A program made the position numbers and the translations under genes. From Tsukamurella pulmonis (lineage in GTDB: Bacteria > Actinomycetota > Actinomycetes > Mycobacteriales > Mycobacteriaceae), in assembly GCF_900103175.1 (NCBI RefSeq), contig NZ_FNLF01000002.1, forward strand, positions 2,618,136 to 2,682,135: a DNA stretch of 64,000 nt, in the 5' to 3' direction. Each line of letters begins with the position of its first letter. Within the stretch, counting starts at the first letter, position 1. The notes under the pieces are model-generated. The model did not search any database. It had not been told where the DNA came from and saw only the letters and a list, made by a program, of their open reading frames with translations. Of this stretch, positions 1 through 8,411 are shown piece by piece.

Positions 1-309
1 GAAGGCCATCGCGTCGATCGCCGCGAGCACGAGCCACGCCAGCCGCTCACCGCGCCACGGGTCCTCGTCGGGCGCGATCCCCGACGCGGCGCCCACCGCA
101 TCGGCCACGAGGGCGGCGGGCGTGGGGAACTCGATGTTCGCCGCGATGCCCAGCCGCGAGGCCAGTCCCTGGACGATCCACCGCTCGACGCCGCGCGCGG
201 GGACGGCGATCAGCTCCGGGACGAACGGATCGGCACCGGGCACGGCCAGCACCTCGGCGAGCGCGTCCAACAGGACGTCGCCGCGGTCGGAGCGGTGCAC
301 GGTGAGCAT
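1..309 (-). CDS. recC: RecC, exodeoxyribonuclease V gamma subunit (N-terminal 103 residues; gene continues off the left edge)
   Basis: The reverse strand from the ATG at 309 reads without a stop to the window edge, beginning MLTVHRSDRGDVLLDAL. This matches the start of RecC proteins: an L-x-V-x-R-S-(D/N)R opening, then a conserved VPARGVERWI segment near residues 35-45. RecC is the non-catalytic, Chi-reading subunit of the RecBCD helicase-nuclease that processes double-strand ends. Only the first tenth of the roughly 1,100-residue family length is visible. It lies 31 nt downstream of the HAD phosphatase gene on the same strand and may share its transcript. The recB and recD genes would be expected to the left, outside the window. 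The family call rests on the N-terminus alone. Confidence 0.8.
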   Translation of the reverse strand, partial: MLTVHRSDRGDVLLDALAEVLAVPGADPFVPELIAVPARGVERWIVQGLASRLGIAANIEFPTPAALVADAVGAASGIAPDEDPWRGERLAWLVLAAIDAMAF

Positions 310-340
310 GGGCGCAGTTCTAACACGGGGCACCGACAGG

Positions 341-1147
341 TCAGACCGCCCGGGTCAGCGCAGCCGGCAGTTCGGCGAGTGAGCGGATCGCGGGCGGCTC
401 CCCCGCGACGCCCCGCCCGGTGCGGTCGAGCCAGAGTCCGCGCAGCCCCGCCTCGCGGGCGGCCGCCACGTCGTTGCGGTAGTTGTCGCCCACCGCGACG
501 CACGCCTCCGGTGCCGCCCCGGCCAGCTCGCAGGCGTGCAGGAAGACGCTGGGATCGGGCTTGCCGATGCCGAGCGTGTCGGTGGTCACCACGTGCTCGA
601 ACCGGTCGGCGACGCCGAGCACCTGCAGCTTCATCCGGGTGGCGGGCGAGGACGAATTCGTCAGCAGCACCACGGCGATCCCCCACCGCTCCGCAGCCAC
701 GACAGCGGGCATCGCATCGGGGAACAGGTGCTGCGCCGCGGCGAAGGCCGGGTCGAATCCGCTGCAGAAGCGCCGGTACCGGCGCGCCTCCCACAGCAGC
801 CCCGAGCGTTCGGCCGCGACGGCGATCCGGGCCTTGCGCATCTCGTGGAAGCGCAGCTCCCCCACCGTGTAGCGACCGAACACGCCCTCCGGATCGGCGA
901 GGAAGAGCTCCGCGAAGCCCTCGCGCACCGCCGCGCTCGTGGTCGGCCAGACCTCCAGCGCCGCCGCGCGGGCGGCGGTGCGCAGGGCCGCGTCGGTGTC
1001 GACGAGGGTGTCGTCCACATCGAGGATCAGGCCGTCACAGGGCCGCGGACCGTCGATCCCGGAGCGCTGCCGGAGGCGGGCGAGCGTCTCCGCACCCCAG
1101 CCCAGGCCACCGCGGACCGCCGCGCCCACCAGCTCCGTGAGCTCCAC
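341..1147 (-). CDS. HAD-superfamily hydrolase (phosphatase)
   Basis: A 268-residue protein with all four HAD motifs in order: DVDDTLVDT near residues 43-50 (nucleophile and acid/base Asp), TNSS in the middle (motif II), GKPDPSVF (motif III Lys), and VGDNYRNDV (motif IV acidic residues). These indicate a soluble Mg2+-dependent phosphatase of the phosphoglycolate-phosphatase-like group; the substrate cannot be read. The frame is open further upstream, but the GTG at 1147 has a purine-rich ribosome site (gagggag) just before it and gives a normal family length. It lies between the SRPBCC gene and recC on the same strand, 34 nt from the former and 31 nt from the latter, so an operon is likely. 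Confidence 0.8.
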   Translation of the reverse strand: MELTELVGAAVRGGLGWGAETLARLRQRSGIDGPRPCDGLILDVDDTLVDTDAALRTAARAAALEVWPTTSAAVREGFAELFLADPEGVFGRYTVGELRFHEMRKARIAVAAERSGLLWEARRYRRFCSGFDPAFAAAQHLFPDAMPAVVAAERWGIAVVLLTNSSSPATRMKLQVLGVADRFEHVVTTDTLGIGKPDPSVFLHACELAGAAPEACVAVGDNYRNDVAAAREAGLRGLWLDRTGRGVAGEPPAIRSLAELPAALTRAV

Positions 1148-1181
1148 GCCGCTCTCCCTCCGCCTCCCGCCGACGCGCCCG

Positions 1182-1613
1182 TTACTTCTCGTACATCCGC
1201 TTGTAGGTCGCGAGTGACTGCGCGATGTCGCCCTTGAGCGCCCGCGCCACCGTCGCGCCGATGGGACCGAACAGCGGGGCACCGCCGAGGTCGGCGCGCA
1301 GCGCGATGGTCGAGCCGCCACTCGCGGGTGCGATCGTGACAGTGAGCTTGTACTTCGTGCCCGCGACGCCCTTGCCGTCGAGCACCAGCCGGCGCGGCGG
1401 ATCGTATTCGGTGATGGTCCAGTCGACCCGGTTGCGGAAGTTCTTGACCTTCACCACACAGGCGATCTTCGCGCCCGTCGCGAGCTCGGGCAGCGGGCCG
1501 CGCCACCCGTCGTGCAGCGTCACCCACTGCGGCAGCGTCTCCAGGTCCGCGGCCTTGGCCCACGCCTCCTCCGGCGGCAGCGCCACCTCGACCCTGCTCT
1601 CGACCTTCGCCAC
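1182..1613 (-). CDS. SRPBCC-family (START-like) lipid/ligand-binding protein
   Basis: A 143-residue protein starting MAKVESRVEVALPPEEAW, the usual first strand and helix of SRPBCC / polyketide-cyclase-like folds. It ends with a long C-terminal helix around IAQSLATYKRMYEK. It is close to the mycobacterial Rv0910-type group, some of which are annotated as toxins of TA pairs. No antitoxin-like gene is next to it, so a toxin role is not supported here. It probably binds a hydrophobic ligand in the cytosol. It is the first gene of the leftward SRPBCC-HAD-recC run and is divergent from the DMT transporter gene, with an 80-nt shared promoter region. Confidence 0.65.
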   Translation of the reverse strand: MAKVESRVEVALPPEEAWAKAADLETLPQWVTLHDGWRGPLPELATGAKIACVVKVKNFRNRVDWTITEYDPPRRLVLDGKGVAGTKYKLTVTIAPASGGSTIALRADLGGAPLFGPIGATVARALKGDIAQSLATYKRMYEK

Positions 1614-1693
1614 GGTGTCCTCCTTCGCGAGTTGCTGCTGTCGAACTTAGCGTGCGACGCCGCACCACCACCGCCCGAGCGTAGATTCCTCGC

Positions 1694-2542
1694 GTGTCCG
1701 CCACCTCCGCCTCGGTCGTCCTCGCCCTCGTCGCCGCGTTCCTCTTCGCGTGCGGCTCCGCGGCGCAGCAGAGCGAGGCGGCGAGCGTCGACGAGGGGAC
1801 GCCGCTGATCGCGCAGCTGATCCGACGGCCGCGGTGGTGGCTCGGCCTCCTCGGCGACCTCGGCGGCTACGCCCTGCAGGCGTGGGCGCTCGCGCTCGGA
1901 CCGGTGCTCGTCGTGCAGCCGCTGATCGTCGCGGCACTCCTGTTCGCGCTGCCCGTCTCCGCGCTGCTCAACCACACCCGGGTCACCGCCCGCGAGTGGA
2001 CCTACGCCGTACTGCTCGCGGTCGCGCTCGCGGTGTTCCTCATCGCGGGCCGGCCGACGGAGGGCGCGGCCGACGCTCCGGGGACGGCTTGGCTGCCCGC
2101 TCTGCTGACGGTGGGCGTCGTCGCGGCGGCCGCCACGGGTGTCGGACTGGTGCGGTCGCTGCCCGGCCGCACCCGGGCACTGTCCTTCGGCGTCGCCGCG
2201 GGCGTGCTGTTCGGCGTGGCGACGGTGCTGACCAAGCCCGTGCTGACCTCCTACGAGCACGCCCCCTTCCTCGCGAACACGCTGCGGCTGTTCACGGACT
2301 GGCGCCTGTACGTGCTGGTCCTGGCCGGGATCGGCGCGATGTACCTGCAGCAGAGGGCCTTCCAGCCGGCCCCGATCGCGGCGTCGTTGCCCGCGATCAC
2401 GCTCGCCGAGCCACTGTGCGCGGCAGCGCTGGGCGCCGTCGTGCTGCACGAATCGGTCACGCTGACGGGTTGGCACGGCGTCGCGGTGATCGCCTCGGGC
2501 GTCGTCGGCGCGATCGCGGCCGCCCGCCTGGCCGGGCGGTAG
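1694..2542 (+). CDS. DMT-superfamily (EamA-like) membrane transporter
   Basis: A 282-residue, strongly hydrophobic protein with about nine to ten membrane segments, beginning VVLALVAAFLFACGSAAQQ. The two-repeat layout and the C-terminal hairpin with a conserved LAEPLCAAALGA segment fit the drug/metabolite transporter superfamily. The substrate is unknown. The GTG at 1694 is used, and the short gap to a TA-rich element suggests a leaderless or short-leader transcript. The DUF1990 gene starts 19 nt after its stop, so the two probably form an operon. Confidence 0.7.
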   Translation: MSATSASVVLALVAAFLFACGSAAQQSEAASVDEGTPLIAQLIRRPRWWLGLLGDLGGYALQAWALALGPVLVVQPLIVAALLFALPVSALLNHTRVTAREWTYAVLLAVALAVFLIAGRPTEGAADAPGTAWLPALLTVGVVAAAATGVGLVRSLPGRTRALSFGVAAGVLFGVATVLTKPVLTSYEHAPFLANTLRLFTDWRLYVLVLAGIGAMYLQQRAFQPAPIAASLPAITLAEPLCAAALGAVVLHESVTLTGWHGVAVIASGVVGAIAAARLAGR

Positions 2543-2561
2543 CGGCGTACCGTCGGGCGGT

Positions 2562-3074
2562 ATGACGGAACTCGCGGCGCTGGCGGACGCGCCCTTCACC
2601 TACGCCGAGGTCGGTGCGACGCGCGGCGTCCCGCCTGCCGATGCGCACGGCAACCGGGCGGAGCGCGTGGTGGGCCGCGGGGCGGAGGACTTCGCGGCGG
2701 TGCGGGAGTCGATCATGACCTACGGCATGCAGCGCGGCGCCGGGATGCGGGTGCGCGCGAGCACGTCTCGGGCGCGGCCCGGGACGGTCCTGGTGCTGAG
2801 CGCCCCGCTGTTCGGCCCGATCCGGATCCCCTGCCGAGTGGTCTACGTCGTCGATGAACCCGACCGCGCCGGCTTCGCCTACGGCACGCTGCCCGGGCAT
2901 CCGGAGAGCGGCGAGGAGCTCTTCTCCGTCGAATTGCGGCCCGACGGTGCCGTGGTCGCGGTGATCGCCGCGTTCTCCCGGCCGGGCAGGTGGTACACCC
3001 GTCTCGGTGCGCCCGTCGCCCGCGCGCTCCAGGCGACCATGACCCGGCGCTATCTGGCCGCGGTGGCCCGCTAG
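2562..3074 (+). CDS. DUF1990 family protein
   Basis: A 170-residue soluble protein. The pattern FTYAEVGATRG near the N-terminus, a central GPIRIPCRVVYVVDEPDRAGF and FAYGTLPGHPESGEELF are characteristic of the DUF1990 (COG4762) family, a SRPBCC-like fold of unknown biochemical role found widely in actinobacteria. The ATG at 2562 gives the family length. Its stop codon shares the bases CTAG with the stop of the convergent thioesterase gene, so the two genes end on top of one another. Confidence 0.7.
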   Translation: MTELAALADAPFTYAEVGATRGVPPADAHGNRAERVVGRGAEDFAAVRESIMTYGMQRGAGMRVRASTSRARPGTVLVLSAPLFGPIRIPCRVVYVVDEPDRAGFAYGTLPGHPESGEELFSVELRPDGAVVAVIAAFSRPGRWYTRLGAPVARALQATMTRRYLAAVAR

Positions 3075-3505
3075 GACCCGGAGCGGCGGCGCCGGAACGG
3101 GATCGGATCGCCCACCAGACCGGCCAGTTCGGTGCGCAGCGCCGCGGGGAGCTCCGACGGACGGCCGGCGGCATCCACCACGACCAGCGACGTCTCGGCG
3201 ATCGCGACGGTCGCGCCGCCCGGCTCGATCACCTCGTAGCCCACGTCGAAGCCCGACCGTCCGATCCGCGTGACCCGCAACGCGATCCGCACCGGTTCGG
3301 GCGAATACAGCAGGGGCGCGAGGTAGTCGATCTCCTGGTGCGCGACGAACATCGTCACCGTGGGCCCCTCGGGCTGCGCGACCCACTCGGTGAGGAACCG
3401 GATCCGGGCCTCCTCGAGCAGTCGCAGCATCGCGACGTTGTTGATGTGCTGCAGTGCGTCCATGTCGGCCCAGCGCAGCAGGACGGCCACCTCTTGACTT
3501 GCCAT
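3071..3505 (-). CDS. Acyl-CoA thioesterase (4HBT, hotdog fold)
   Basis: A 144-residue single hotdog-domain protein. The motif [13 protein letters not shown] near residues 10-22 carries the catalytic Asp and the HxNN helix start of the YbgC/FcbC-type 4-hydroxybenzoyl-CoA thioesterase family. ATG at 3505 is chosen because the longer open frame upstream is Arg/Pro-rich and unlike the family. It hydrolyses short or medium acyl-CoA thioesters in the cytosol; the exact acyl group is unknown. It is divergent from modA, with a 50-nt promoter region between them. Confidence 0.75.
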   Translation of the reverse strand: MASQEVAVLLRWADMDALQHINNVAMLRLLEEARIRFLTEWVAQPEGPTVTMFVAHQEIDYLAPLLYSPEPVRIALRVTRIGRSGFDVGYEVIEPGGATVAIAETSLVVVDAAGRPSELPAALRTELAGLVGDPIPFRRRRSGS

Positions 3506-3555
3506 GGGGCTATTGTCGAGCACGACCGTCCGAGAACCTGTCACCGGGAGATGCG

Positions 3556-4338
3556 ATGCGCGCCACACGACTGCTCGCCGCCGCGGCGCTCGCGGCGGCG
3601 GTCGCCGCGTGTTCGACCTCGAACACGCCACCGGACGCCGCCCCGTCCTCGGCGGCCGGCGGTTCCGGCACCGTGATCGTGTACGCCGCGGCCAGCCTGC
3701 AGGCCACGTTCGAGAAGCTCGGCGCGCGGTTCGGCGCGCAGCACCCGGGCACCGGCGTGAAGTTCTCCTTCGGCGGCTCCTCCGGCCTGCTCACCCAGCT
3801 CAACCAGGGCGCGCCGGCCGATGTCTTCGCCACGGCGGACACGCCCACCATGGACCGCGCACGCACCGCGGGCCTGGTGGCGCAGGCGGAGCCGTTCGCG
3901 ACCAACGTGCTCACGATCGCGACCGCGCCCGGCAATCCGAAGGACATCACCGGACTCGCGGACCTCACGAAGCCGGGCGTCTCGGTCGTCGTCTGCGCGC
4001 AGCCCGTGCCGTGCGGCGCCGCCACGGCGAAGGTCACCTCGGCCGCGGGCGTCACTCTCGCCCCCGTGAGCGAGGAGGACGCGGTCTCGAGCGTGCTCGC
4101 CAAGGTCCGGCACGGCCAGGCCGACGCGGGCCTGGTCTACCGCACGGACGTCAAGGGCACCGGCGGCGCCGTCGGGTCGGTCGACTTCCCGCAGGCCGAC
4201 GACGCGGTCAACGTCTACCCGATCGCGCCGTTGTCCGGCGCGAAGAACGCCGAGGGCGCGAAGGCGTTCGTGGACTTCGTCCGCGGACCCGAGGGCCGCT
4301 CGGCGCTCGCGGACGCGGGTTTCGGGGCCCCGAGCTGA
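3556..4338 (+). CDS. modA: ModA, molybdate-binding lipoprotein of the ModABC importer
   Basis: A 260-residue periplasmic-type binding protein. The N-terminus is a lipoprotein signal peptide ending LAAAVAAC, with lipidation expected on Cys19. The mature part opens with [16 protein letters not shown], the hallmark of ModA proteins, followed by [12 protein letters not shown], which binds the oxyanion, and [10 protein letters not shown]. The ATG at 3556 has gggag directly upstream; another ATG at 3551 is out of frame. It is first in the modABC operon, whose stop overlaps the presumed modB start. It matches M. tuberculosis Rv1857 in family and in its place in a modABC unit. No ModE-type operator was seen. 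Confidence 0.9.
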   Translation: MRATRLLAAAALAAAVAACSTSNTPPDAAPSSAAGGSGTVIVYAAASLQATFEKLGARFGAQHPGTGVKFSFGGSSGLLTQLNQGAPADVFATADTPTMDRARTAGLVAQAEPFATNVLTIATAPGNPKDITGLADLTKPGVSVVVCAQPVPCGAATAKVTSAAGVTLAPVSEEDAVSSVLAKVRHGQADAGLVYRTDVKGTGGAVGSVDFPQADDAVNVYPIAPLSGAKNAEGAKAFVDFVRGPEGRSALADAGFGAPS

Positions 4339-5135
4339 CCTCGCGCACCCGGTCCGCCCCTGTCCGGACCCACCCCCGCTGGATCGTCCTGCCGGCTGCG
4401 CTCGGCGCGGCGCTCGTGCTGGTGCCGCTCGTCGCCATCGTCGCGAAGGTGGACTGGCCGCGGTTCGGCGAGCTGGTCACCTCGCCGGACTCACGGACCG
4501 CGCTGGTGCTGTCATTGCAGACGTCCTCCGCGGCGACCCTCGTGTGCATCCTGCTCGGCGTGCCGCTGGGGGTCGTCCTGGCGCGCAGCCGATCCCGCTT
4601 CGTCGGAGTTCTGCGGCCGCTGGTGCTGCTGCCGCTGGTGCTGCCGCCCGTCGTCGGCGGCATCGCGCTGCTCTACGCGTTCGGCCGGCGCGGCCTGGTC
4701 GGCCAGCACGGCGGGATCGGCGAGCACATCGCGTTCACGACGGTGGCGGTGGTGCTCGCGCAGGCCTTCGTCGCGCTGCCCTTCCTAGTGCTGGCCGTGG
4801 AGGGCGCACTGCGCACGCTGGGCACCGATTTCGAGCACACGGCCGCGACGCTCGGTGCGCGGCCGTCCACCGTGCTGCGGCGGATCACGCTGCCACTGGT
4901 GCTGCCGTCGATCGCGTCGGGCGTCGTGCTGACCTTCGCGCGGGCTCTCGGCGAGTTCGGCGCCACCTTGACCTTCGCGGGCTCTCTGGCGGGGACCACC
5001 CGCACGCTGCCGCTCGAGATCTACCTGCGCAACGAGACCGACCCGCAGGCGGCGGTCGCGCTCTCGCTGGTGCTGCTCGCCGCCGCGGCGGTCATCGTCT
5101 CGGCGGTGTACGGGGTGCGGTCGTGGCGGAGGTGA
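4335..5135 (+). CDS. modB: ModB, molybdate ABC transporter permease
   Basis: A roughly 266-residue permease with five to six membrane segments. It carries the EAA-type coupling loop, visible as [20 protein letters not shown] near residues 168-187, and the ModB-typical [14 protein letters not shown] segment. The start is unresolved. No ATG, GTG or TTG is available in frame near the end of modA. The best placed codon is CTG at 4335, which overlaps the modA stop as CTGA. The protein forms the membrane channel paired with ModC. Its 3' end overlaps modC by 13 nt, so the three genes are translationally coupled. Confidence 0.85.
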   Translation: MTSRTRSAPVRTHPRWIVLPAALGAALVLVPLVAIVAKVDWPRFGELVTSPDSRTALVLSLQTSSAATLVCILLGVPLGVVLARSRSRFVGVLRPLVLLPLVLPPVVGGIALLYAFGRRGLVGQHGGIGEHIAFTTVAVVLAQAFVALPFLVLAVEGALRTLGTDFEHTAATLGARPSTVLRRITLPLVLPSIASGVVLTFARALGEFGATLTFAGSLAGTTRTLPLEIYLRNETDPQAAVALSLVLLAAAAVIVSAVYGVRSWRR

Positions 5136-6118
5136 CGGCGGGACTCGAGGTCGACGCGACCGTCGCCGCGCGCGGCGTCGACACGCGGTTCACCGTGCCC
5201 GAGGGGCGCACCTTGGCACTACTCGGCCCGAACGGCACGGGCAAGTCGACGGTGGCGGGCGCCGTCGCGGGGCTGCTGCGCCCGGACGCCGGGCGCATCG
5301 TCGTGGCCGGGGAGACGGTGTTCGACGACGACGGCCGCTGGGTCCCCGCGTACCGGCGCCGCGTGGCGCTGCTGGGCCAGACCGCCCGGCTGTTCCCCCA
5401 CCTGCGGGTGCACGCCAACGTGGCCTTCGCGCCCCGCAGCGCCGGCGCGAACCGTCGCGCGGCGGCGGAGGCGGCCGATCGCTGGCTGGCCGCGGTGGGC
5501 GCGGAGCACCTGCGCGACCGTCGACCCACCGAACTCAGTGGCGGTCAGGCTCAGCGGGTCGCCCTGGCGCGGGCGCTCGCCGCGGAACCGAAGGTCCTCC
5601 TGCTCGACGAGCCGCTCTCCGCGCTGGACGTCTCGGCGCGCGCCGAGGTGCGGTCGCTACTGCGCGCGCTGCTGCGGGACCTGACCTGCGTGCTCATCAC
5701 GCACGACGCGGCCGACGTGGTGTCGCTCGCCGACGAGGCCGCGGTGCTCGACGACGGCCGGGTGAGCGATCACCGGCCGGCCGCGGACCTGCTGCTCGCC
5801 CCCGCGACGCCGTTCGCCGCCCGGCTCGCAGGGATGAACCTGCTGCCGGACGGCGACGGTGTGCGCGTGTTCGCACCGAACACGGTACGGGTGGACGGGC
5901 CCGACGGTGCCGGGATGCCCGGCACCGTCGTCGAAGTGACGGTGGCGGGCGGCCACTGCCGGGTGACCGCGCGGGTCGAGCAGGGGGCGACCGTGGTCGC
6001 GGAGCTGCCGGCCGAGCGGTACCGGGAGCTGCACCCCGGCGACGCGGTGCGACTGCTCCCGGACCCGGCGCGGGCCGGCCGGGCGGCTACTGCGCGCCCG
6101 GCTCCCCCGCGTCGGTAG
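5123..6118 (+). CDS. modC: ModC, molybdate ABC transporter ATPase
   Basis: A 331-residue ATPase. It has Walker [10 protein letters not shown] near residue 35, Q-loop LLGQT, signature LSGGQ near 140, Walker B VLLLDEP and H-loop THD near 193, followed by a MOP/TOBE-like C-terminal domain (about residues 260-320) that in ModC proteins binds molybdate and regulates activity. The GTG at 5123 is preferred; a second GTG at 5132 is possible and would overlap the modB stop as GTGA. The last 32 nt overlap the convergent PadR gene, so the two transcripts run into each other. Confidence 0.88.
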   Translation: MAEVTAGLEVDATVAARGVDTRFTVPEGRTLALLGPNGTGKSTVAGAVAGLLRPDAGRIVVAGETVFDDDGRWVPAYRRRVALLGQTARLFPHLRVHANVAFAPRSAGANRRAAAEAADRWLAAVGAEHLRDRRPTELSGGQAQRVALARALAAEPKVLLLDEPLSALDVSARAEVRSLLRALLRDLTCVLITHDAADVVSLADEAAVLDDGRVSDHRPAADLLLAPATPFAARLAGMNLLPDGDGVRVFAPNTVRVDGPDGAGMPGTVVEVTVAGGHCRVTARVEQGATVVAELPAERYRELHPGDAVRLLPDPARAGRAATARPAPPRR

Positions 6119-6791
6119 CCGACGGCGGGGTCCGGTCGACACCGGCGAGCAGCAGGTAGACCTGCTTGATCGCGTCGCCGAGGATGGCATCGACGGCGGC
6201 GGTCTGCTCGGCGTTCCCCGTGCGGGCCACCCGGCGAGTGACCTCGTGCAGCTCGCGCAGCGTCTCGCGAAGATGGCCGCGCTCGGCCGAGCCGCCGTCG
6301 AATCCGGCGAACGGATCAGGGGCGTCGGCGAGGGCGGTCGCGATGTACTCGCGCCCCGCGTCGGTGAGCGTGGCGACCTTGCGGCCGTTCTCCCGCTCGA
6401 TGGTGATGAGCCCCTCGTCCTCGAGCTGGCTGAGCGTGGGGTAGATGGCCCCGGGGCTGGGCTTCCACGCACCGGCCGTGCGCTCCTCGATCGAGGAGAC
6501 GATCTGGTAGCCGTGCATGGGCTCGACCTCCAGCAGCTTGAGGACCGCGATCCGGACGTCGCCGCGCTGGACGCCGCGGCGGCCGCGGCCGCGGTGGCCG
6601 CCCCGTCCGTGTCCGCCGGGACCACCCGGTCCTCCGGGGCCGAACGGACCGGGGCCGCCGGGGCCGAAGCCGGGCCCGCCGGGGAAACCGCCCTGCCGGA
6701 ACCGGCCGTCGAAGCGGCCCTCGAACCGGTCGTCGCAGGTGCGGGCACCGCGGCCCTCGAAACGCTGATCATCGTGAGTGTGCCTACGCAT
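6087..6791 (-). CDS. PadR-family transcriptional regulator with Gly/Pro-rich N-terminus
   Basis: A 234-residue protein. Residues from about 80 form a PadR winged helix: DVRIAVLKLLEVEPMHGYQI, then a helix and wing ending GLITIERENGRK, followed by a C-terminal dimerisation helix. The first 80 residues are low complexity, rich in Gly, Pro, Arg and Asp (repeated GPGG/GGPG units), an extension seen in many actinobacterial PadR proteins. ATG at 6791 follows a good ribosome site (aaaggag). A dyad (6844-6858) in its promoter is a likely autoregulatory operator. The target gene is not obvious from context. Confidence 0.8.
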   Translation of the reverse strand: MRRHTHDDQRFEGRGARTCDDRFEGRFDGRFRQGGFPGGPGFGPGGPGPFGPGGPGGPGGHGRGGHRGRGRRGVQRGDVRIAVLKLLEVEPMHGYQIVSSIEERTAGAWKPSPGAIYPTLSQLEDEGLITIERENGRKVATLTDAGREYIATALADAPDPFAGFDGGSAERGHLRETLRELHEVTRRVARTGNAEQTAAVDAILGDAIKQVYLLLAGVDRTPPSATDAGEPGAQ

Positions 6792-6843
6792 GGTGGCACT
6801 CCTTTCGGTAGGGGGTCGCATGTTTCGCAACCCGATGCGTTCA

Positions 6844-6858
6844 CGATATATCGCGATA
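6844..6858. promoter_or_regulatory. Candidate PadR operator (overlapping dyads)
   Basis: Two overlapping perfect palindromes, CGATATATCG and TATCGCGATA, lie 53-67 bp upstream of the PadR start in otherwise very GC-rich DNA. PadR proteins usually repress their own promoters through AT-rich dyads, so this is the natural operator candidate. Assignment is by position and symmetry only. Confidence 0.45.
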
Positions 6859-6884
6859 GCGTCGATGGCAACCCCTGGAAACGA

Positions 6885-6919
6885 CGACGTCCCCGCCCGG
6901 AGTCCGGGCGGGGACGTCG
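6885..6919 (-). terminator. Hairpin terminator after the ATP-grasp gene
   Basis: A perfect 16-bp GC-rich stem (CGACGTCCCCGCCCGG and its complement) with a 3-nt loop. It starts 20 nt beyond the stop of the leftward ATP-grasp gene and lies upstream of the PadR promoter. There is no long T-run, as is common in actinobacteria. Confidence 0.75.
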
Positions 6920-6939
6920 ATCACGTCGAAAGGTGCGGG

Positions 6940-7812
6940 TCAGGCCTTCGCGGCGGCCACCCGATCGATCACGGCCTGCGCGAACTTCTCCGCGCCACCG
7001 TCGATGCGCTCGAGGTGCAGATCCGGCTGCACGACCTGGACCTCGAGGACCACGGGCTCGCCACCGGGCGTGCGGACGAGGTCCACGCGCACGTACAGGG
7101 GCGGGTTGGCCGGGTCGATCGGCTTGAGCGCGGCCTCGGCGACCGCGCGCTCGGCATCCGTCGGCTCGGCGTCGACGAGGACCTCGGCAGGACGCCCCTC
7201 GGTCGGCTCGGCATTGATCTCGGCGGCGAGGTCCCGGCCGAAGGCGTGGCTGAACTCGCCCCCGATGTAGACCAGGGAGACACCGCCGGCCTCGACCGAG
7301 TACGGGAACACCATCACGCTGCTGCCGCTGGCCTTGATCTCGTCCAGCTTGGCGCGGCTCGCGTCGTCGTCCCCCGGGCCGAAGCGGAAGGACTCGGCGA
7401 GGCCGCCACTGATCGACGGGCGCACCAGGTGCTCGGTGCCGAGGTAGTCGTGGTCGAGCGTCGCGTCGTGCACGGTGATGAACTGCGTCGACACGATCGG
7501 GATGCCCTCGGACTCGTAGTCCCGCAGGTAGCGCTTGTCGGCGTACCAGCGGACCAGCGGCTCCGGGTTGAGCACGAGCGACTGGGCGGCGGCGCGCCAG
7601 GCCCAGCCCAGGAAGTCGTCGTAGCGCTGCGCGTAGTCCCAGGCACCGGCGATCACGATCGCGTCGAACTGCTCCCAGTCGACGGCGGAATCGGACCACA
7701 CGGCGGCCTCGGCCTCGTGTCCGGCGGCGCGCAGGGCCGAGAGGATCTCCTGGCCGCGGTCGTCGGTGTCCGGCTGCGCCGCGGAGGTGGCAAGAGCGAT
7801 TCGGTACGTCAC
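6940..7812 (-). CDS. ATP-grasp domain protein (carboxylate-amine ligase-like)
   Basis: A 290-residue protein with an N-terminal Rossmann-like segment (TYRIALATS) and a central-to-C-terminal ATP-grasp fold. Visible features are the LVRPSISGG nucleotide-binding loop, VMVFPYSVEAGGVSLVYI, and the C-terminal metal-binding strand YVRVDLVRTPGGEPVVLEVQVVQPDL, where the acidic residues before Q-P-D-L correspond to the Mg-ligand region. It resembles RimK / glutathione-synthase-like ligases of unknown substrate. The GTG at 7812 is chosen because the upstream open frame is Arg-rich and atypical. It is divergent from the GNAT gene and followed by a strong terminator hairpin. Confidence 0.75.
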   Translation of the reverse strand: MTYRIALATSAAQPDTDDRGQEILSALRAAGHEAEAAVWSDSAVDWEQFDAIVIAGAWDYAQRYDDFLGWAWRAAAQSLVLNPEPLVRWYADKRYLRDYESEGIPIVSTQFITVHDATLDHDYLGTEHLVRPSISGGLAESFRFGPGDDDASRAKLDEIKASGSSVMVFPYSVEAGGVSLVYIGGEFSHAFGRDLAAEINAEPTEGRPAEVLVDAEPTDAERAVAEAALKPIDPANPPLYVRVDLVRTPGGEPVVLEVQVVQPDLHLERIDGGAEKFAQAVIDRVAAAKA

Positions 7813-7904
7813 GCCGGACAGTATGGCAGCCGGAGCGGCGCGACCGTCGCGACACCCGCGCGAACTACGCCGCACGACGAGCCGGAGAGGCTACTCTGGG
7901 CCGT

Positions 7905-8411
7905 GTGAGGGGTGATTTGCACGTGCACATCGAGACGGCACGCCTGCATCTCGCGCCCGCCACCGGCGTCGGCGACGCCGACGGTCGGTTCCACATCGTC
8001 GATCGACATTCGCGCCGCACGCTCGGCCGCATCGCCCTGCGCGCGTCGCGGCACAGCCGTGCACGCGGACTGGAGCTGAGCTACGCGGTCGCGGACGCGC
8101 ACCGTCGTCGGGGCTTCTGCGCCGAAGCGGCGCACGCGCTCGTGGGCCACGCCTTCGAGCAGCGCCTCACGGGGCGCGTCTACGCGTCCACCGCGTGGTC
8201 GAACCTCGCCTCGCGGCGCGTCCTCGCCGGGTTGGGCATGCACCAGCTCGACATCGCCATGCTCGATTGGGAGTCCCTGCAGGGCGAGGTGGACCTGGGC
8301 GTCGAGGACGGCGCGGACCTCACGCCGTACGCGCGGGTGGAGTACGAACTGCATCGTGCGGACTGGCTGGCGCGGCTGGCCGCGCACCCCCGCGCTGCTC
8401 GCCCCGCTTGA
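7905..8411 (+). CDS. GNAT-family N-acetyltransferase
   Basis: A 168-residue protein of the RimJ/RimL type, starting with HIETARLHLAPAT. It shows the acetyl-CoA loop region RRRGFCAEAAHALVGHAFE and the closing STAWSNLASRRVLAGLGM, which matches the N-x-x-S-x-R-x-x-x-x-x-G-M ending of this family. A TACTCT -10 element at 7892-7897 places transcription near the GTG at 7905, which would be leaderless. An alternative GTG at 7923 has an AGGGG upstream. The substrate is unknown. The 3' end overlaps the convergent DMT transporter gene by 92 nt. Confidence 0.72.
   Translation: MRGDLHVHIETARLHLAPATGVGDADGRFHIVDRHSRRTLGRIALRASRHSRARGLELSYAVADAHRRRGFCAEAAHALVGHAFEQRLTGRVYASTAWSNLASRRVLAGLGMHQLDIAMLDWESLQGEVDLGVEDGADLTPYARVEYELHRADWLARLAAHPRAARPA

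Noticed and set aside
1182-1613. SRPBCC gene as toxin of a type II toxin-antitoxin pair
   Set aside because: The family name suggests it, but no antitoxin-like gene is adjacent on the same strand; the next gene is a HAD phosphatase and recC follows.
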